A DNA stretch of 64,000 nucleotides, taken from NCBI RefSeq assembly GCF_009389715.1, contig NW_024068034.1, positions 62,001 to 126,000 of the forward strand. The letters are read 5' to 3'. Positions 25,559 through 36,978 of the stretch are shown piece by piece. The translations under genes were made by a program, and so were the position numbers. The notes under the pieces are model-generated. The model was not told where the DNA came from. It did not search any database and was given only the letters and a program-made list of their open reading frames with translations. The number at the start of each line of letters is the position of its first letter. Within the stretch, counting starts at the first letter, position 1. This DNA comes from Phoenix dactylifera (Eukaryota; Streptophyta; Magnoliopsida; Arecales; Arecaceae).

Positions 25559-26173
25559 TCAAATTGTAACCAATAAAGACACACAGACGAGACCGAACTC
25601 CAACTTATGATTATTATGTGGCCTTAGCCAAGGAATGTAGGCACAGCCAAAGAAACGAAGGGAGGTGTAGTTTGGAGTGCAATGGAATAGTAATTCCCAT
25701 GGAGATTTCAATCCAAGGTTACATGGAGTCAAATGATTGATGAGATAAACCACTGAACTAAAGACATTAACGCAATAGAACAAGGGAATACAAGAATGAG
25801 ATAATAGAGCAAGATCAGTTGCAACATGATGCCTATGTTTACATTTAGCTTGAATGTGAAGACACAATAATTGATGGCTAATACCATGTCAAGAAAGAAA
25901 TGACCGAAAAGGATTACTGAAAAACTCTTTCCGGCAGTCTAATTGCAAAGTTTTAGTTTTGGTTTAAGTTGATTCTCAACTTTAGCTTTGAGTCTATAAA
26001 AATAGAGAAGACATCAGATTTGGCACATAAAGGAAACAACCAAGAATATCCCGACTTATCGGTGAAAAGGATATGATATCTAGAAACATCATCTGATAAA
26101 ATAGTAGCAGCACTTTGTTTAAATAATCCTTCAATTGAAACAGGTCGATTGCGAGTGAATAGCAGCTTTAAAT
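25559..26173 (-). pseudogene. Copia integrase remnant
   Basis: Minus-strand pieces at 25953-26173 (DDVSRYHILFTDKSGYSWLFPL-type core, KSDVF) and 25559-25867 (VYLINHL, SPWELLF, LRFFGCAYIPWLRP) match the integrase core and its C-terminal end in copia elements, separated by stops. The TRIM array cuts its upstream side at 26174. Confidence 0.8.
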
Positions 26174-28440
26174 TGTCACGCCCCCGCCTCTGCGAGGCAC
26201 GTGAGGCACCTAGTGCCCACGTGGGGGCCACATGAGGGGGGAACACGGGGCTCCCCTGCCAGATATTGTTCGGCTCTAGGGCTTCACGCAAGCGTCCTTC
26301 ACCCCTCCCCGGTTTTGTTTTCCACCCAAAACGCGTCTGCAGGATTTGGAGACACCCGCCTCATATGTCCAGGCTCTGGAACGAGTCTTTCCGATGTGGG
26401 ACTATTGGGCCTCACACCCTTCCCACCATCGGACAAGAGCCGTCCTCGGCTCTGATACCAAATGTCACGCTCCCGCCTCTGCGAAGCACGTGAGGCACCT
26501 AGTGCCCACGTGGGGGCCACATGAGGGGGAACACGGGGCTCCCCTGCCAGATATTGTCCAGTTCTGGGGCTTCACGCAAGCATCCTTCACCCCTCCCCGG
26601 TTTTGTTTTCCACCCAAAACGCATCTGCAGGATTTGGAGATACCCGCCTCATATGCCCAGGCTCTGGAAGAAGTCTTTCTGATGTGGGACTATTGAGCCT
26701 CACACCCTTTCCACCATCGGACAAGAGCCGTCCTCGGCTCTAATATCAAATGTCACGCCCCCGCCTCTGCGAGGCACGTGAGGCATCTAGTGCCCACGTG
26801 GGGGCCACATGAGGGGGGAACACGGGGCTCCCCTGCCAGATATTGTCCGGTTCTGGGGCTTCACGCAAGCGTCCTTCACCCCTCCCCGGTTTTGTTTTCC
26901 ACCCAAAACGCGTCTGCAGGATTTGGAGACACCCGCCTCATATGCCCAGGCTCTGGAACGAGTCTTTTCGATGTGGGACTATTGGGCCTCACACCCTTCC
27001 CACCATCGGACAAGAGCCGTCCTCGGCTCTGATACCAAATGTCACGCCCCCGCCTCTGCGGGGCACGTGAGGCATCTAGTGCCCACGTGGGGGCTACATG
27101 AGGGGGGACCACCGGGGCTCCCCTGCCAGATATTGTCCGGTTCCGGGGCTTCACGCAAGCGTCCTTCACCCCTCCCCGATTTTATTTTTCTCCCAAAACA
27201 CGTCTGCAGGATTTGGAGACACCCACCTCATATGCCCAGGCTCTGAAACGAGTCTTTCCAATGTGGGACTATTGGGCCTCACACCCTTTCCACCATCGAA
27301 CAAGAGCCGTTCTCGGCTCTGATACCAAATGTCACGCCCCCGCCTCTGCGAGGGACGTGAGGCACCTAGTGCCCACGGTGTGAGGCCCAATAGTCCCACA
27401 TCAGAAAGACTCGTTCCAGAGTTTGGGCATATGAGGCGGGTGTCTCCAAATCCTGCAGACGCGTTTTGGGTGGAAAATAAAACCGGAGAGGGGTGAAGGA
27501 CGCTTACGTGAAGCCCCAGAACCGGACAATATCTGGCAGGGGAGCCCCGTGTTCCCCCCTCATGTGGCCCCCACGTGGGCACTAGGTGCCTCACGTGCCT
27601 CAGAGAGGCGGGGGCGTGACATTTGGTATCAGAGCCGAGGACGACTCTTGTCCGATGGTGGGAAGGGTGTGAGGCCCAATAGTCCCCCAAATCCTGCAGA
27701 CGCATTTTGGGTGGAAAATAAAACCGGGAAGAGGTGAAGGACGCTTGCGTGAAGTCCCAGAACCGGACAATATCTGGCAGGGGAGCCCCGTGTTCCCCCC
27801 TCATGTGGCCCCCACGTGGGCACTAGGTGCCTCACGTGCCTCGCAGAGGCGGGGGCGTGACATTTGATATCAGAGCCGAGGATGGCTCTTGTCCGATGGT
27901 GGGAAGGGTGTGAGGCCCAATAGTCCCACATCGGAAAGACTCGTTCCAGAGCCTGGGCATATGAGGCGGGTGTCTCCACATCTTGCAGACGCATTTTGGG
28001 TGGAAAATAAAACCGGGAAGAGGTGAAGGACGCTTGCGTGAAGTCCCAGAACCGGACAATATCTGGCAGGGGAGCCCCGTGTTCCCCCCTCATGTAGCCC
28101 CCACGTGGGCACTAGGTGCCTCACGTGCCTCGCAGAGGCGGGGGCATGACATTTGGTATCAGAGCCAAGGACGGCTCTTGTCCGATGGTGGGAAGGGTGT
28201 GAGGCCCAATAGTCCCACATCGGAAAGACTTGTTTCAGAGCCTGGGCATATGAGGCGGGTGTCTCCAAATCCTGCAGACATATTTTGGGTGGAAAACAAA
28301 ATCGGGGAGGGATGAAGGACGCTTGCATGAAGCCCCAGAACCGGACAATATCTGGCATGGGAGCCTCGTGTTCCCCCCTCATGTGGCCCCCACATGGGCA
28401 CTAGGTGCCTCACGTACCTCGCAGAGGCGGGGGCGTGACA
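26174..28440. mobile_element. Palindromic tandem array of a TRIM (miniature LTR retrotransposon)
   Basis: Nine LTR copies of about 243 bp alternate with a 46-bp internal segment. Minus orientation: LTRs at 26174-26416, 26463-26704, 26751-26993, 27040-27283 and a truncated 27330-27377. Plus orientation: 27379-27621, 27668-27862 (internal deletion), 27909-28151, 28198-28440. In element sense each LTR starts TGTGAGGCCCAATAGTCCCA and ends GCGTGACA. The internal segment has a canonical initiator-Met primer binding site (TGGTATCAGAGCC) and a polypurine tract (GGTGGGAAGGG). TAAAT flanks the entire array on both sides (26169-26173, 28441-28445). No coding capacity; movement would need enzymes from another element. 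Confidence 0.9.
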
Positions 28441-29039
28441 TAAATGACCTTGTTTACCCTATAGATCATACAATAAACAATACCATTTGGCACATCAAGA
28501 GGCATTGATGAGTAATATTAGTAAAATTGGCTGATAGGTAATGTTAATAAAGGTAGGACGATGGATTCTGGCTATAAAAGGTTAAGGTATAAATAATCCA
28601 AAAGAAAGTGTTGTACCATTAGGATAAAGAAGGATGAATAGTTGTATCACCAAAATCCAATCTTATACAAATTGATGAAGTTACAAAGGGCTGAAATTGG
28701 TTTATGTGTCGTCATGCTGCAAGTGAACATAGGCAGTTAATGAAGAGTCAAAGAGAGATTTCGAATTTGAAATTAAAGCTCATAACTGACAAGAGAAATA
28801 AAATAGTAATGTTAACCAACCATGACACATGGCGAAGATGGGAATTCAGATGCCTCCTAGCAGTTAATGGTAGAATGTGGAGAGGAGAGTATAAAGATCA
28901 TAAATTGTAAAGAACAAAGGCTTCTTTTCGAATATCATTATGAATGAATCTTTATTTCTGATATTCAATATTTTTATTTCCTCTTTGTTATCTTTTAATT
29001 TTCAGTAGTATAGGTAACATTCTACTAATCAAAATCCTT

Positions 29040-29569
29040 CGAGCTCAAGGCATTCATCCTCCTCTTCCATCTGCTTTTGATAAAAAGAGTGAAACAAACT
29101 CGCACTCACCATGTAAGCTATTCAAATTGTGGAAAATTAAGTTGATGTTATCAATTGGTTTGCCTATGGCGGCAAGACAATCAGCAAGGTGCTTGATACG
29201 CTGGAGATAGGCAGTCAGAGAGTATATCTTCTTCTCTGTTCCTTGTAGATCATATTTTAGTTGGATAACGTGAGAGGCTGAGAGGGATAAGCATTGTTGC
29301 TCAAATGCAAGCCAAACTACGTGACCAGTGTTGCATTAAACCAAGAGGAGTTAATCTTGCTTTCCACTCTTTATACTTCAGATTTTCATCAAGTTTTCCA
29401 TTGGAGCTTTTAACATATTCCTCCGGACATAGGAATGTGCAATCAATGAATCCCAAAGACTTGTGGGATCAGAGGACTGGAAGAAACAGAACTGCCGAAA
29501 AAGATAGCTGTGGTTATCCAATTTAATGGAAACAAAATGAGAGATATTAGAGACGGTGAGCAGGGACAA
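29040..29569 (-). pseudogene. Copia gag remnant
   Basis: Minus strand 29378-29569 encodes a gag N-terminus (ISHFVSIKLDNHSYLF). 29040-29330 encodes the later UBN2-type gag part (LRLQGTEKKIYSLTAYL-like, then DCLAAIGKPI). The two parts are in different frames. The 28441-29040 stretch between here and the TRIM array is the decayed remainder. Confidence 0.75.
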
Positions 29570-29609
29570 GGTGGAAATATGGAGGACTATTGGCAGGCGT
29601 CAGTTGATG

Positions 29610-29621
29610 TCTGCTCTGATA
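29610..29621 (-). other. Primer binding site of the minus-strand copia
   Basis: On the minus strand the site reads TATCAGAGCAGA, matching the initiator-Met tRNA primer site used by copia elements. It lies just inside the 5' LTR and upstream of gag. Confidence 0.65.
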
Positions 29622-29829
29622 CATATTTCTAGTCGTATAACATGATCATATTCTCAAGATTGATGAGATCGAAGAAAAGCAAAATGGAAAGTAATGGAAA
29701 AAAGCACCACTATGGTTATTATACAAGGATGGAAAGGCATCAAGATATTTGGAAGAAAAGATAAAGTTGGTAATCTATAATAGTAAGAAAGATCCAATGA
29801 ACTAATTTTTAAAACTAAATCCGAATTCA
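29622..29829 (-). repeat. 5' LTR remnant of the minus-strand copia
   Basis: Shares ordered blocks with 22945-23150 and 23660-23703. Ends are estimated from the primer binding site on one side and loss of similarity on the other. Confidence 0.5.
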
Positions 29830-30235
29830 AGGCTTACGTACCCTTAACAGGGACTTTGATAATCCACTCTCCTTGAGATGAAGTAGAAGTGGTAGAGAAG
29901 CTGCCATGGTCAATTTGTCGAACAGTCAAATGAAGTGATGCGTTTGCCCACCTTTGCTTCAGAAATTTGGAAAAGAAAATGTTGGACTGTCACTGTTAGT
30001 GGTTCCATCACCTCTATTTTGTCCAGATAAAAAGAGTAGCTTTTGACTAGTTCTTGGGTTGTCTGGCATCTGGCCACAAAATTTTATCTAAGGGTACAGC
30101 ATTTATGGATTTGCAAGTCACTGCAAGCATACCCATCATCTACTTTAGGAAGTCGTAAGCACCAAATTGGCCACAAGTTAATGGCTTTTATTGTTTCACT
30201 AATTCTCCTAGGCTCCATCTGCCCATTGGCGCCAC
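29830..30235. other. Intergenic upstream of the GA 2-oxidase gene
   Basis: No gene or repeat recognised. It would be the promoter of the upstream exon proposed at 30473 if that exon is real. Confidence 0.35.
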
Positions 30236-30242
30236 TATAAAA
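30236..30242 (+). promoter_or_regulatory. TATA box, probable distal GA 2-oxidase promoter
   Basis: TATAAAA followed by GC-richer leader-like sequence to 30470. A short upstream frame starts at ATG 30331. Support comes from the in-phase exon that follows. Confidence 0.4.
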
Positions 30243-30472
30243 CCAGCAGTGCTCCTTTGGACGCAGCGGCGAAGCCGTGGTCTAAGCGTGTGGAAATTAA
30301 GTCTCAGGCGACGTGACCTCGGCGCCTCGCTCATGAGTGAGGGGGTGACAGAGGAGAGACAGCTCTCAGGGGTTTTGCCACACATATTACGCGTGGAGGA
30401 TTAATTCTATCACTGCCATAAATCTATAAATTGTTAAGCTCTTTGATACTACCACTGCAAGGGGTGAAGAAC

Positions 30473-30532
30473 ATGTCAAGGGAGGAATTGATGGAGGAGT
30501 TGGGAAAGACTACAGAAGCATTGCCGTCTCAG
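30473..30532 (+). CDS. GA2OX8: Possible upstream first coding exon of the GA 2-oxidase gene
   Basis: ATG at 30473 opens exactly 20 codons (MSREELMEELGKTTEALPSQ) ending CAG/GTACCG at 30532. A strong pyrimidine-rich acceptor ends at 33788 (CATTGTCTTCCAG). Joining the two keeps frame for nine more codons into the methionine at 33816, adding 29 residues. No TATA box lies just upstream of 33789. The peptide itself is not a known domain, so the alternative is a non-coding leader exon with translation starting at 33816. Confidence 0.4.
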
Positions 30533-33216
30533 GTACCGAAAACTCTGTTTTTGTTTCCTTTATCTTAATTTAAAACTGTGAAATAATTACATGTCTGCTA
30601 CGTGATATGGTGCAAGGCAAATACTGTTGTTATCATACAGGTGAATGTGTACATATGATGGGAAAAGATCTTTGATACATTTTTAAGCGTATTTTATTTG
30701 TGAGTTTGTCTTTATCCTTTTTTTTTCTTTCCTTTAAATAAAATTTGGCCTTTTATCGGACATGCTAACTTTTTGCTCTTGAACATTTTTAACTGGATAA
30801 ATATTAAAATATATTTTAAAAGCATAAATCAATAACATGAACCAAGGATTTCGGGAGTCGGGAAATCAAGATTAATCGAAATGTTAGTTATATAACTTTA
30901 AAACTATGCCAAAAATATTCATATTATCGAATATCATGCTTTCTCTCTATTGTTTGCTATTGTTTTTCAAGTAGTTTTTTTGCCGTCATCTTAGCTAAGG
31001 TTTTCATCAAAAAAAAAAAAAAAAAGACTTACATCATAGAAATAGAGAAAGGTATCCCCATAATTACTCTTTTCGCCTTCGATCATTTTCTAAAATATAT
31101 AAAGAGTAGGAGAGCAATTTCATCGCTGTGATAAAATTTAAATCATTGTGAAACTCAATATAGATTAGATGCGTGCACTTATTCCTTCCACCTATCTCTC
31201 CAACCAAATATCTGAAAAAACCCTGACCCATGGAATGGGTCCTATCCCTCTAATAATATCTGCATAAGTTCTATTCATCCTTTCAAGTTTTATTCTGCAA
31301 CCAAATGTACCCTAAATTCCAAAATCATTCGATGTAGGAGTTTCTTAATTTAGCCATTATTACTAAATTTGGGATGAGGATACATCAATTTGCAATATGT
31401 GTAAAATGAAGACTTCTTGGCTGTGTAAAATGAATAAAAAGCGGCAATATAGGGGACCCCAAAGAGTAATTACGCACAGAAAAGTTATGCACGAGGGTTG
31501 TATATTTGCGGTTTCCTGTTAGACACCAGCTATATCTAAATTTTGTTATGTTTTATTTGCTCATTGTTTGATGCCAAATTACCGGTCAACAATTATTGAA
31601 ATCAATCATAAAAGCATAATACTTTCCGTCAATAATAACCCAATATAAAGTAACCATCAATGAACCTCAATTTCCTCATTTTGCTAGGCTTGAAAAGCTC
31701 CATTGGTAAAAAATCTAAATAGGGAGCGCACCAATATTTAAATTGCATGCCATGGGGCCGATTTTGATGCAACGATTGGAGCCCATAGCATCACTCACCC
31801 CCAAAATATAAATAGTGTTCATCTCGAGGACTTAACAGTAGTGGCTGTCATTAGATAATCGCTATGGTCACCATGTTCTTTTCCGTCAGGTCTAGCCAGC
31901 CGTATTTAAAAATTACCATCACCATTCCACCACCCGAGGAAGATGGCAAAAACCTGAGTAGAAAATACTCCGCCGGGACGGCGCGTTCGCCCAAGACACG
32001 CCCGGCCCGCCCCCTAAATCCGGAGACGTTCATGCGGCTCTGCTCCTATCGAAAATGACACAGGAAAAGCCTCTTGTATTCGCCTCAAAATCCAAATGTC
32101 CTCGCTTATTCCCTCCTGTTCCATCTTTTGTCTCCAAATTCAGATCTAATCACCGCGTGTGAGGAGGTGACTTGCTCCAAGATTCTTATCCTAAATTAGA
32201 GCATCAGTCCTTTAGGGTGCTGTGTTTGGTAGCCATCCATCTCCTGATGGCAGTTATTCAGTGTTGCATAGCACTCTGCAGTGCAAATCATACACCATAG
32301 AGATTTTTGAGTTCCTAAATTAATACGCATCCGAATATTTTCCATGTTTCTATCAAATTCTATTTGCCTTGATTCAGTGGAATTTACGTTGCAAAATTTG
32401 TTGTCGAAGACCTTTTATTTTTTTCTCTTAAATTGATTATTAAAAATTTTGAAAGCTAGACTTGGATGTAGCTCATCAAATACTAGGATTAGATGATGTT
32501 GGATTGCGTTTGCTCTGCCAGCAAGCACTTGGTAAGTTTAGAAAGAACATCCTTCTAAAAATAGATATTAACAAAATAATTATACATCAATCCTAAATTT
32601 GTAATTATTATTGTTTATAAAAAATCCATCCCATTTGTTTTTTATATGGTATCTTGCTTTACAAAAACGACAAAGGTACAAGGATTATGCAATAATAGAA
32701 GCAGATTTAGTGCACATGCAAAATTGTTATACTACTCCATTCATAGTTCTTACTTGATTGTTGGCAACATAGCAATGAAATAGTGATTGCTTGTGACATT
32801 GTCTTAACATTCATATACAAGAGTTCATGTTAACCTCGCAACCCATAAAGGTCCTAGATCCTAAATTTCGATTAGTAATTAGCGATACGTTGGAACTAAT
32901 TTGGATCAGGTTTTAATTGGATCCAGATAAAGAGATCTGGTTGTATCCTTCGCACAAAAAAAAAATTCATCTTTTTTTGGCACGAAACTACGGTTGGATC
33001 ATCCATTGCGCAGATCTTAAAAATCTCTAAACCATTTTATTTATTTGATAGCATAAATTTTAAAATAAGCAGCTCATGGTCGGTTCGTGCCAAGTAATGT
33101 CTAGTTGAAAAGGGCGGATCTAGCCGCGCGTACCATCCAGCCCACTTGTAAGTTAATTATGCCCCCATGAGGTAAGCCTACCCAGTCACCTCTGCGGGTG
33201 ACAGGATCCCAAATCC
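30533..33216. other. Probable long first intron / upstream region
   Basis: AT-rich with poly-A at 31010-31025. It has a GC-rich patch at 31960-32040 that looks promoter-like but has no clear TATA box. No other coding signal found. Confidence 0.35.
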
Positions 33217-33219
33217 TTA

Positions 33220-33700
33220 GGGCTCGTTTGGTTCGCGGGAAGTATTTTCCCTCCTAGGAATATGATTCCTGGGAATCAGATTCCTAGGAAGAGGATACCT
33301 AGGAAAGTACTTTTGGCATGTTTGGTTAACCATGGGAAAGTGACAAATTTCCAAAGTGCTTATGTTTGGTTAACCATCCATTTTCCTAGGAAAGTTGTGT
33401 ATAATTCCTATTATGCCCTTAATAAAAATTAGGTCTTTAATGCCTCTTTAATGTTTCTTTAATGCTGAAGGGTCTTTTTGGGAAAAAATAAAAAAGAAGT
33501 GATTCCCACCTCATGGGAAAGTAACTTTCCCATGTTTCTCATGGGAAAGACTTTCCCATGAAATGTGGGAATCATATTCCCATGGGAATACAACTTTTCC
33601 ATCTCTCTCCTTTGAAAACTCCAACCAAACAAGAGGCATTTCATTACTTTCCCGTTGACCACACTTTCCCCCCTCCTTTTCCTGCGAACCAAACGAGCCC
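33220..33700 (+). mobile_element. Tourist-like MITE, copy 2
   Basis: 481 bp with near-perfect terminal inverted repeats (GGGCTCGTTTGGTTCGCGGG / GGGCTCGTTTGGTTCGCAGG) and the TTA duplication on both sides (33217-33219, 33701-33703). PIF/Harbinger superfamily. The interior has many TTCCCATGGGAA-type palindromic pieces. It sits about 115 bp upstream of the GA 2-oxidase start codon, so it may influence that gene. Confidence 0.9.
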
Positions 33701-33815
33701 TTAGTGTACAACCCGACACCTAGGCACCTAGCTAGTATTGGTGACGTCTACTAAGAAGTAACCTCGTCTCATTCTCATTGTCTTCCAGAGTGTCGAAGAC
33801 CAGGGTACTGTGCTA

Positions 33816-35779
33816 ATGGACCCCGATCCACCATTCCTCAAAACATACAAAGCGCTCTTCGACAGCCAACCAGAGTCGTCCGATACTGATCAAGCGGCGG
33901 AAGCCGAGGAGTGTGAGCTCCCCCTTATCGATCTCAGCCGTCTAAATGGCGAGTCCGAGGCGGAGCAGTGCAAGAGAGACATCATGGCTGCTGCTTCCGA
34001 GTGGGGCTTCTTTCAGCTGGGGAACCATGGCGTCTCCAGTAGTCTCCTGGACAGGATACGCGAGCTGCAGGCTAACGTGTTCCGGCTCCCGTTCGAGAAG
34101 AAGGCCAGCGAGAAGGTAATGGACTTGTCGCCCGAGAATTACCGCTGGGGGACGCCGAGGCCTATCTCCCTCAGGCAATTATCATGGTCCGAGGCGTATC
34201 ATATCCCTCTCACGCCGGCCACCTCTGTCACCAAAACCAGCACCAGGTACTTATTTTTATTTTTACTTTTTTTTCCTAGGCTGAGGTATTTTGGCTGAAC
34301 AAATAGGGCTTTTTTTAAAAAATGCACTTTTAGTGTACATCGAAAAATTATTTTGATTTATAATTTTTTTTCCAAAATATTCATGATAAAATATTATAAT
34401 TACAGAAAATATTCAAAAAAATAAAAAAAAATCAAAAATTAATTTCTAAAAATATTATATTAATAAAATATTAATATATAATAATAATAATAATAATTTA
34501 TATCTATAATATTGTATTATGCTATAAATATTACATTACTCTAGCTGAAACCAGCACCAGGTACTTATTCTTTTTTTCTAACCGAAGGTGCTTAGTCTAT
34601 TCTTGAGCGCGTCTTAAAATCATATATGGATTGATACAAGAGCAGGATAAGAACATACTACCTCCGACATTGAGGCAATGTTAACCTGCAGTCTGGCACC
34701 TCTATCCTCGGTGCCATGAAAGAGTCCATGCTTCATTCTCCTACTGGAGTCATATTTTTATCTCTAAAATCTCTTACGCTTCTAATTCTGATCTCTTCCC
34801 TGCTTCTTTAATCCTAGATCTCTTGTACTTTGTTTTGTTCAGATCTTTTTCTGTCTGCAATTGCTTCCCTGCTTCCTTTGTTCGGATCTTTTTCGTTTGA
34901 TACAGGCACATAATGGAGGAGTTCTCAACGGCAATGTCGTGGTTGGCACATCTACTAGCGGGGATTTTAGCTGAAGGAATGGGCCATGATGGCACGTATA
35001 TAACGGAGAATTGCACGTGCGATTCTAGTTATTTACGGCTGAATCGCTATCCTCCCTGCCCAGTAAAAGATCGAGTCTTTGGTTTGGTCCCTCACACTGA
35101 TACTAGTTTCCTGACCATAGTACGCCAAGATCAAGTAGGTGGGCTGCAATTGATGAAGGATGGGAGATGGATCACTGTTAAACCCAATGCTGATGCATTA
35201 ATTGTCAACATTGGTGACCTGTTCCAGGTATATAAACCTTCAAATGCCATAGCTTTCTACTATGGTGATCTCCTAAGAGAACTGTGGAGATTCTGCTTTA
35301 AAAATAAGAGTTACTGAGGACAATTATATTGGTAAAACATAAGGTGGCATGACTCAAGGAGTAAAATTTAGAGGAGGAACCATGCTTTAACACGATCTTG
35401 TTTAAGTACGGCATCTTGTAGGATTTTTGCAGTACCGACATAGCTTGTTTTAAACGATTAGATTCCCACTGAAGAAATGGTTAAAGTTGATTTTAATCAC
35501 TATGGTTTGTCGTTCATTTTGATTTTTGAACACATGCAGGCATGGAGTAATGGAGTGTACAAGAGTGTGGAACATAGAGTTATGTCCAACCCCCAACAGG
35601 AGAGGTTCTCAGTGGCATACTTCCTCTGCCCCTCCTATGACACTGTGATACGGAGCCTTGCAGAGCCTGCGATCTATAGAAAGTTTAGCTTTGGGGAGTA
35701 CAGACAGCAAGTCCAAGAGGATGTTAGAGGGACAGGTCACAAGGTTGGGCTTGCAAGGTTCCTTGCTCAAAACACATGA
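33816..35779 (+). CDS. GA2OX8: Gibberellin 2-beta-dioxygenase 8-like
   Basis: Exons 33816-34246, 34906-35227 and 35540-35779 join in phase to 330 residues. The enzyme is a cytosolic Fe(II)/2-oxoglutarate dioxygenase that inactivates gibberellins by 2-beta hydroxylation; similarity is to the GA2ox8 group acting on C20 gibberellins. Seen: N-terminal dioxygenase domain (LPLIDLSRL; EWGFFQLGNHG), iron ligands H207, D209 (VPHTDTSF) and H263 (SVEHRVM), and the 2-oxoglutarate site R273-x-S275. ATG 33816 starts MDPDPPFLKTYK, the usual family start; a codon upstream (GTG 33810) is not a start. All splice sites are GT-AG. Intron 1 contains a copy of its own donor region. Confidence 0.93.
34247..34905 (+). 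other. Intron 1 of the GA 2-oxidase with duplicated donor
   Basis: A 22-bp block spanning the exon 1/intron 1 junction (34234-34255) recurs at 34548-34569, 314 bp downstream, separated by very AT-rich DNA. The second copy keeps the GT donor. Use of it would retain a stretch with early stop codons. Confidence 0.7.
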
Positions 35780-36499
35780 CCATAGAAGGGCCGGTACTCA
35801 TAAGAAGATAAAATGGCAAGAGCTTTTTTCTTTCTTTCAGACCCCCTCACTTCTTGCGGGTTCTCCTATTTCCCGTTTTTAGGCCAAAAGGCTAGATTTT
35901 AATATTTCATACAGAAAAAGAAGCAGCAAATATTGTAATCAAAACAGGTTTACAGCATTTGAGATGGCATCTTAAAAATTACAGAAAGGAAATAAAAGTT
36001 ATGTAAGTGGTTGTTAACCACCAATGCAAGCGATTTTGCTTGGTGAAATTAAGTCTAGTGTTTGGTTTGCTCATCAAGAAAGGGTGTGTTTCTGTGCTAT
36101 GTATAATCATTTTTAAAACGTTCTTCCAACTGTCATATTTCATGCATTAACCTTAACAAAATATGGCAGATCCCAATAAGCATTTGTTTAGCTTCTCAAG
36201 AATCTTTACCTTCTGTTTAGGGAAGTCATAATCAAATTAACAATAATAGTCTCCTTATGCTCAGGTGGACTAGGTTATAAGTATCATCTATGAAAGCAGT
36301 TTCTGCAACTTATTTATCTTTCAAAGCAATGCAGTCAGAAGTTATTGACTGGTGATAAATAAATCACAGGGTAAATCATCTCTCGCAAATACTCATCAAG
36401 TGATAAAAGGGTTGCAATATATATATATCATCCTCATGTATAGAGCCAGTAATCAAGCAACAAGTAAAAGAAAACAAGTAGATCCAAGCAACATAGGAA
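35780..36499. other. GA 2-oxidase 3'UTR and intergenic DNA
   Basis: Untranslated sequence follows the stop. A plausible polyadenylation region (GAAATAAAAG) is near 35990. Nothing else seen. Confidence 0.4.
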
Positions 36500-36978
36500 G
36501 GTAGCCATTTGTTTATAAGATGTCCATTTTCAAAAAGCATCTGGTCTGCCATCAAGAAAACGCAATTGAAGTTGAAGGGTTGGCTGACAAATCTTCATGA
36601 TCTTTGGACAATTGAGAAGAAAGAACAGGCATCTGGTGAATGGAAGGGCAGGGAATCAGCTTCTAGCAACCATCTGTTCAGAAATCTGGAGAGAACGGAA
36701 CTCGCAGATTTCTCTGAGAAGGCCTCACTCAATACATGCGACTCTCCAGAAGACTTCAACTAAATTTCACAGTTGGGAGTGCCTCTGTAACCAGAACACT
36801 GAGAAGCAGCATAAGAATCTTTGGAAGAGTGTGATAACTTTGGCATCTTGTGTGCAACAGCATTCTTACTCTTGTCTCTCCCTTGTAAATTCTTTTTCTT
36901 CTCACTATGTGAATACTTTCTGATCTGAATAAATTCTGGGGCTGCTCCTGGCAACCTCCATTCTTACCAAAAAAAAAG
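36500..36978 (+). mobile_element. 5'-truncated LINE fragment
   Basis: 36509-36600 encodes a zf-RVT-like piece (MFIRCPFSKSIWSAIKK, DLWT). After a frameshift, 36655-36720 encodes ATICSEIWRERNSQI, the usual C-terminal pattern of plant LINE reverse transcriptase ORFs. The fragment ends with an A-run at 36968-36978. No target duplication identified. Confidence 0.7.

Larger units (their letters stand above)
22945..29829 (-). mobile_element. Decayed minus-strand Ty1/copia retrotransposon with nested insertions
   Basis: Reading on the minus strand from high to low coordinates one meets a 5' LTR remnant, an initiator-Met primer binding site, gag, integrase, reverse transcriptase, RNase H and a 3' LTR remnant. 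The LTRs share AGATCCAATGAACTAATT-type blocks (29790 and 23670) and an ATATTTGGAAGA/ATATTTGGAAAA block (29750 and 23088). All coding parts are interrupted by stops and frameshifts. A TRIM array sits at 26174-28440 inside the integrase region, and a GC-rich insert (about 23155-23655) splits the 3' LTR. Confidence 0.8.

Noticed and set aside
26201..28413. Open frames up to 212 codons on both strands, similar to one another
   Set aside because: They are frames through the GC-rich TRIM LTR repeats; they cross LTR/internal borders, lack domains and occur in both orientations.
33810..33815. GTG at 33810 as start of the GA 2-oxidase
   Set aside because: It is not an ATG, and the family start MDPDPPF fits ATG 33816.
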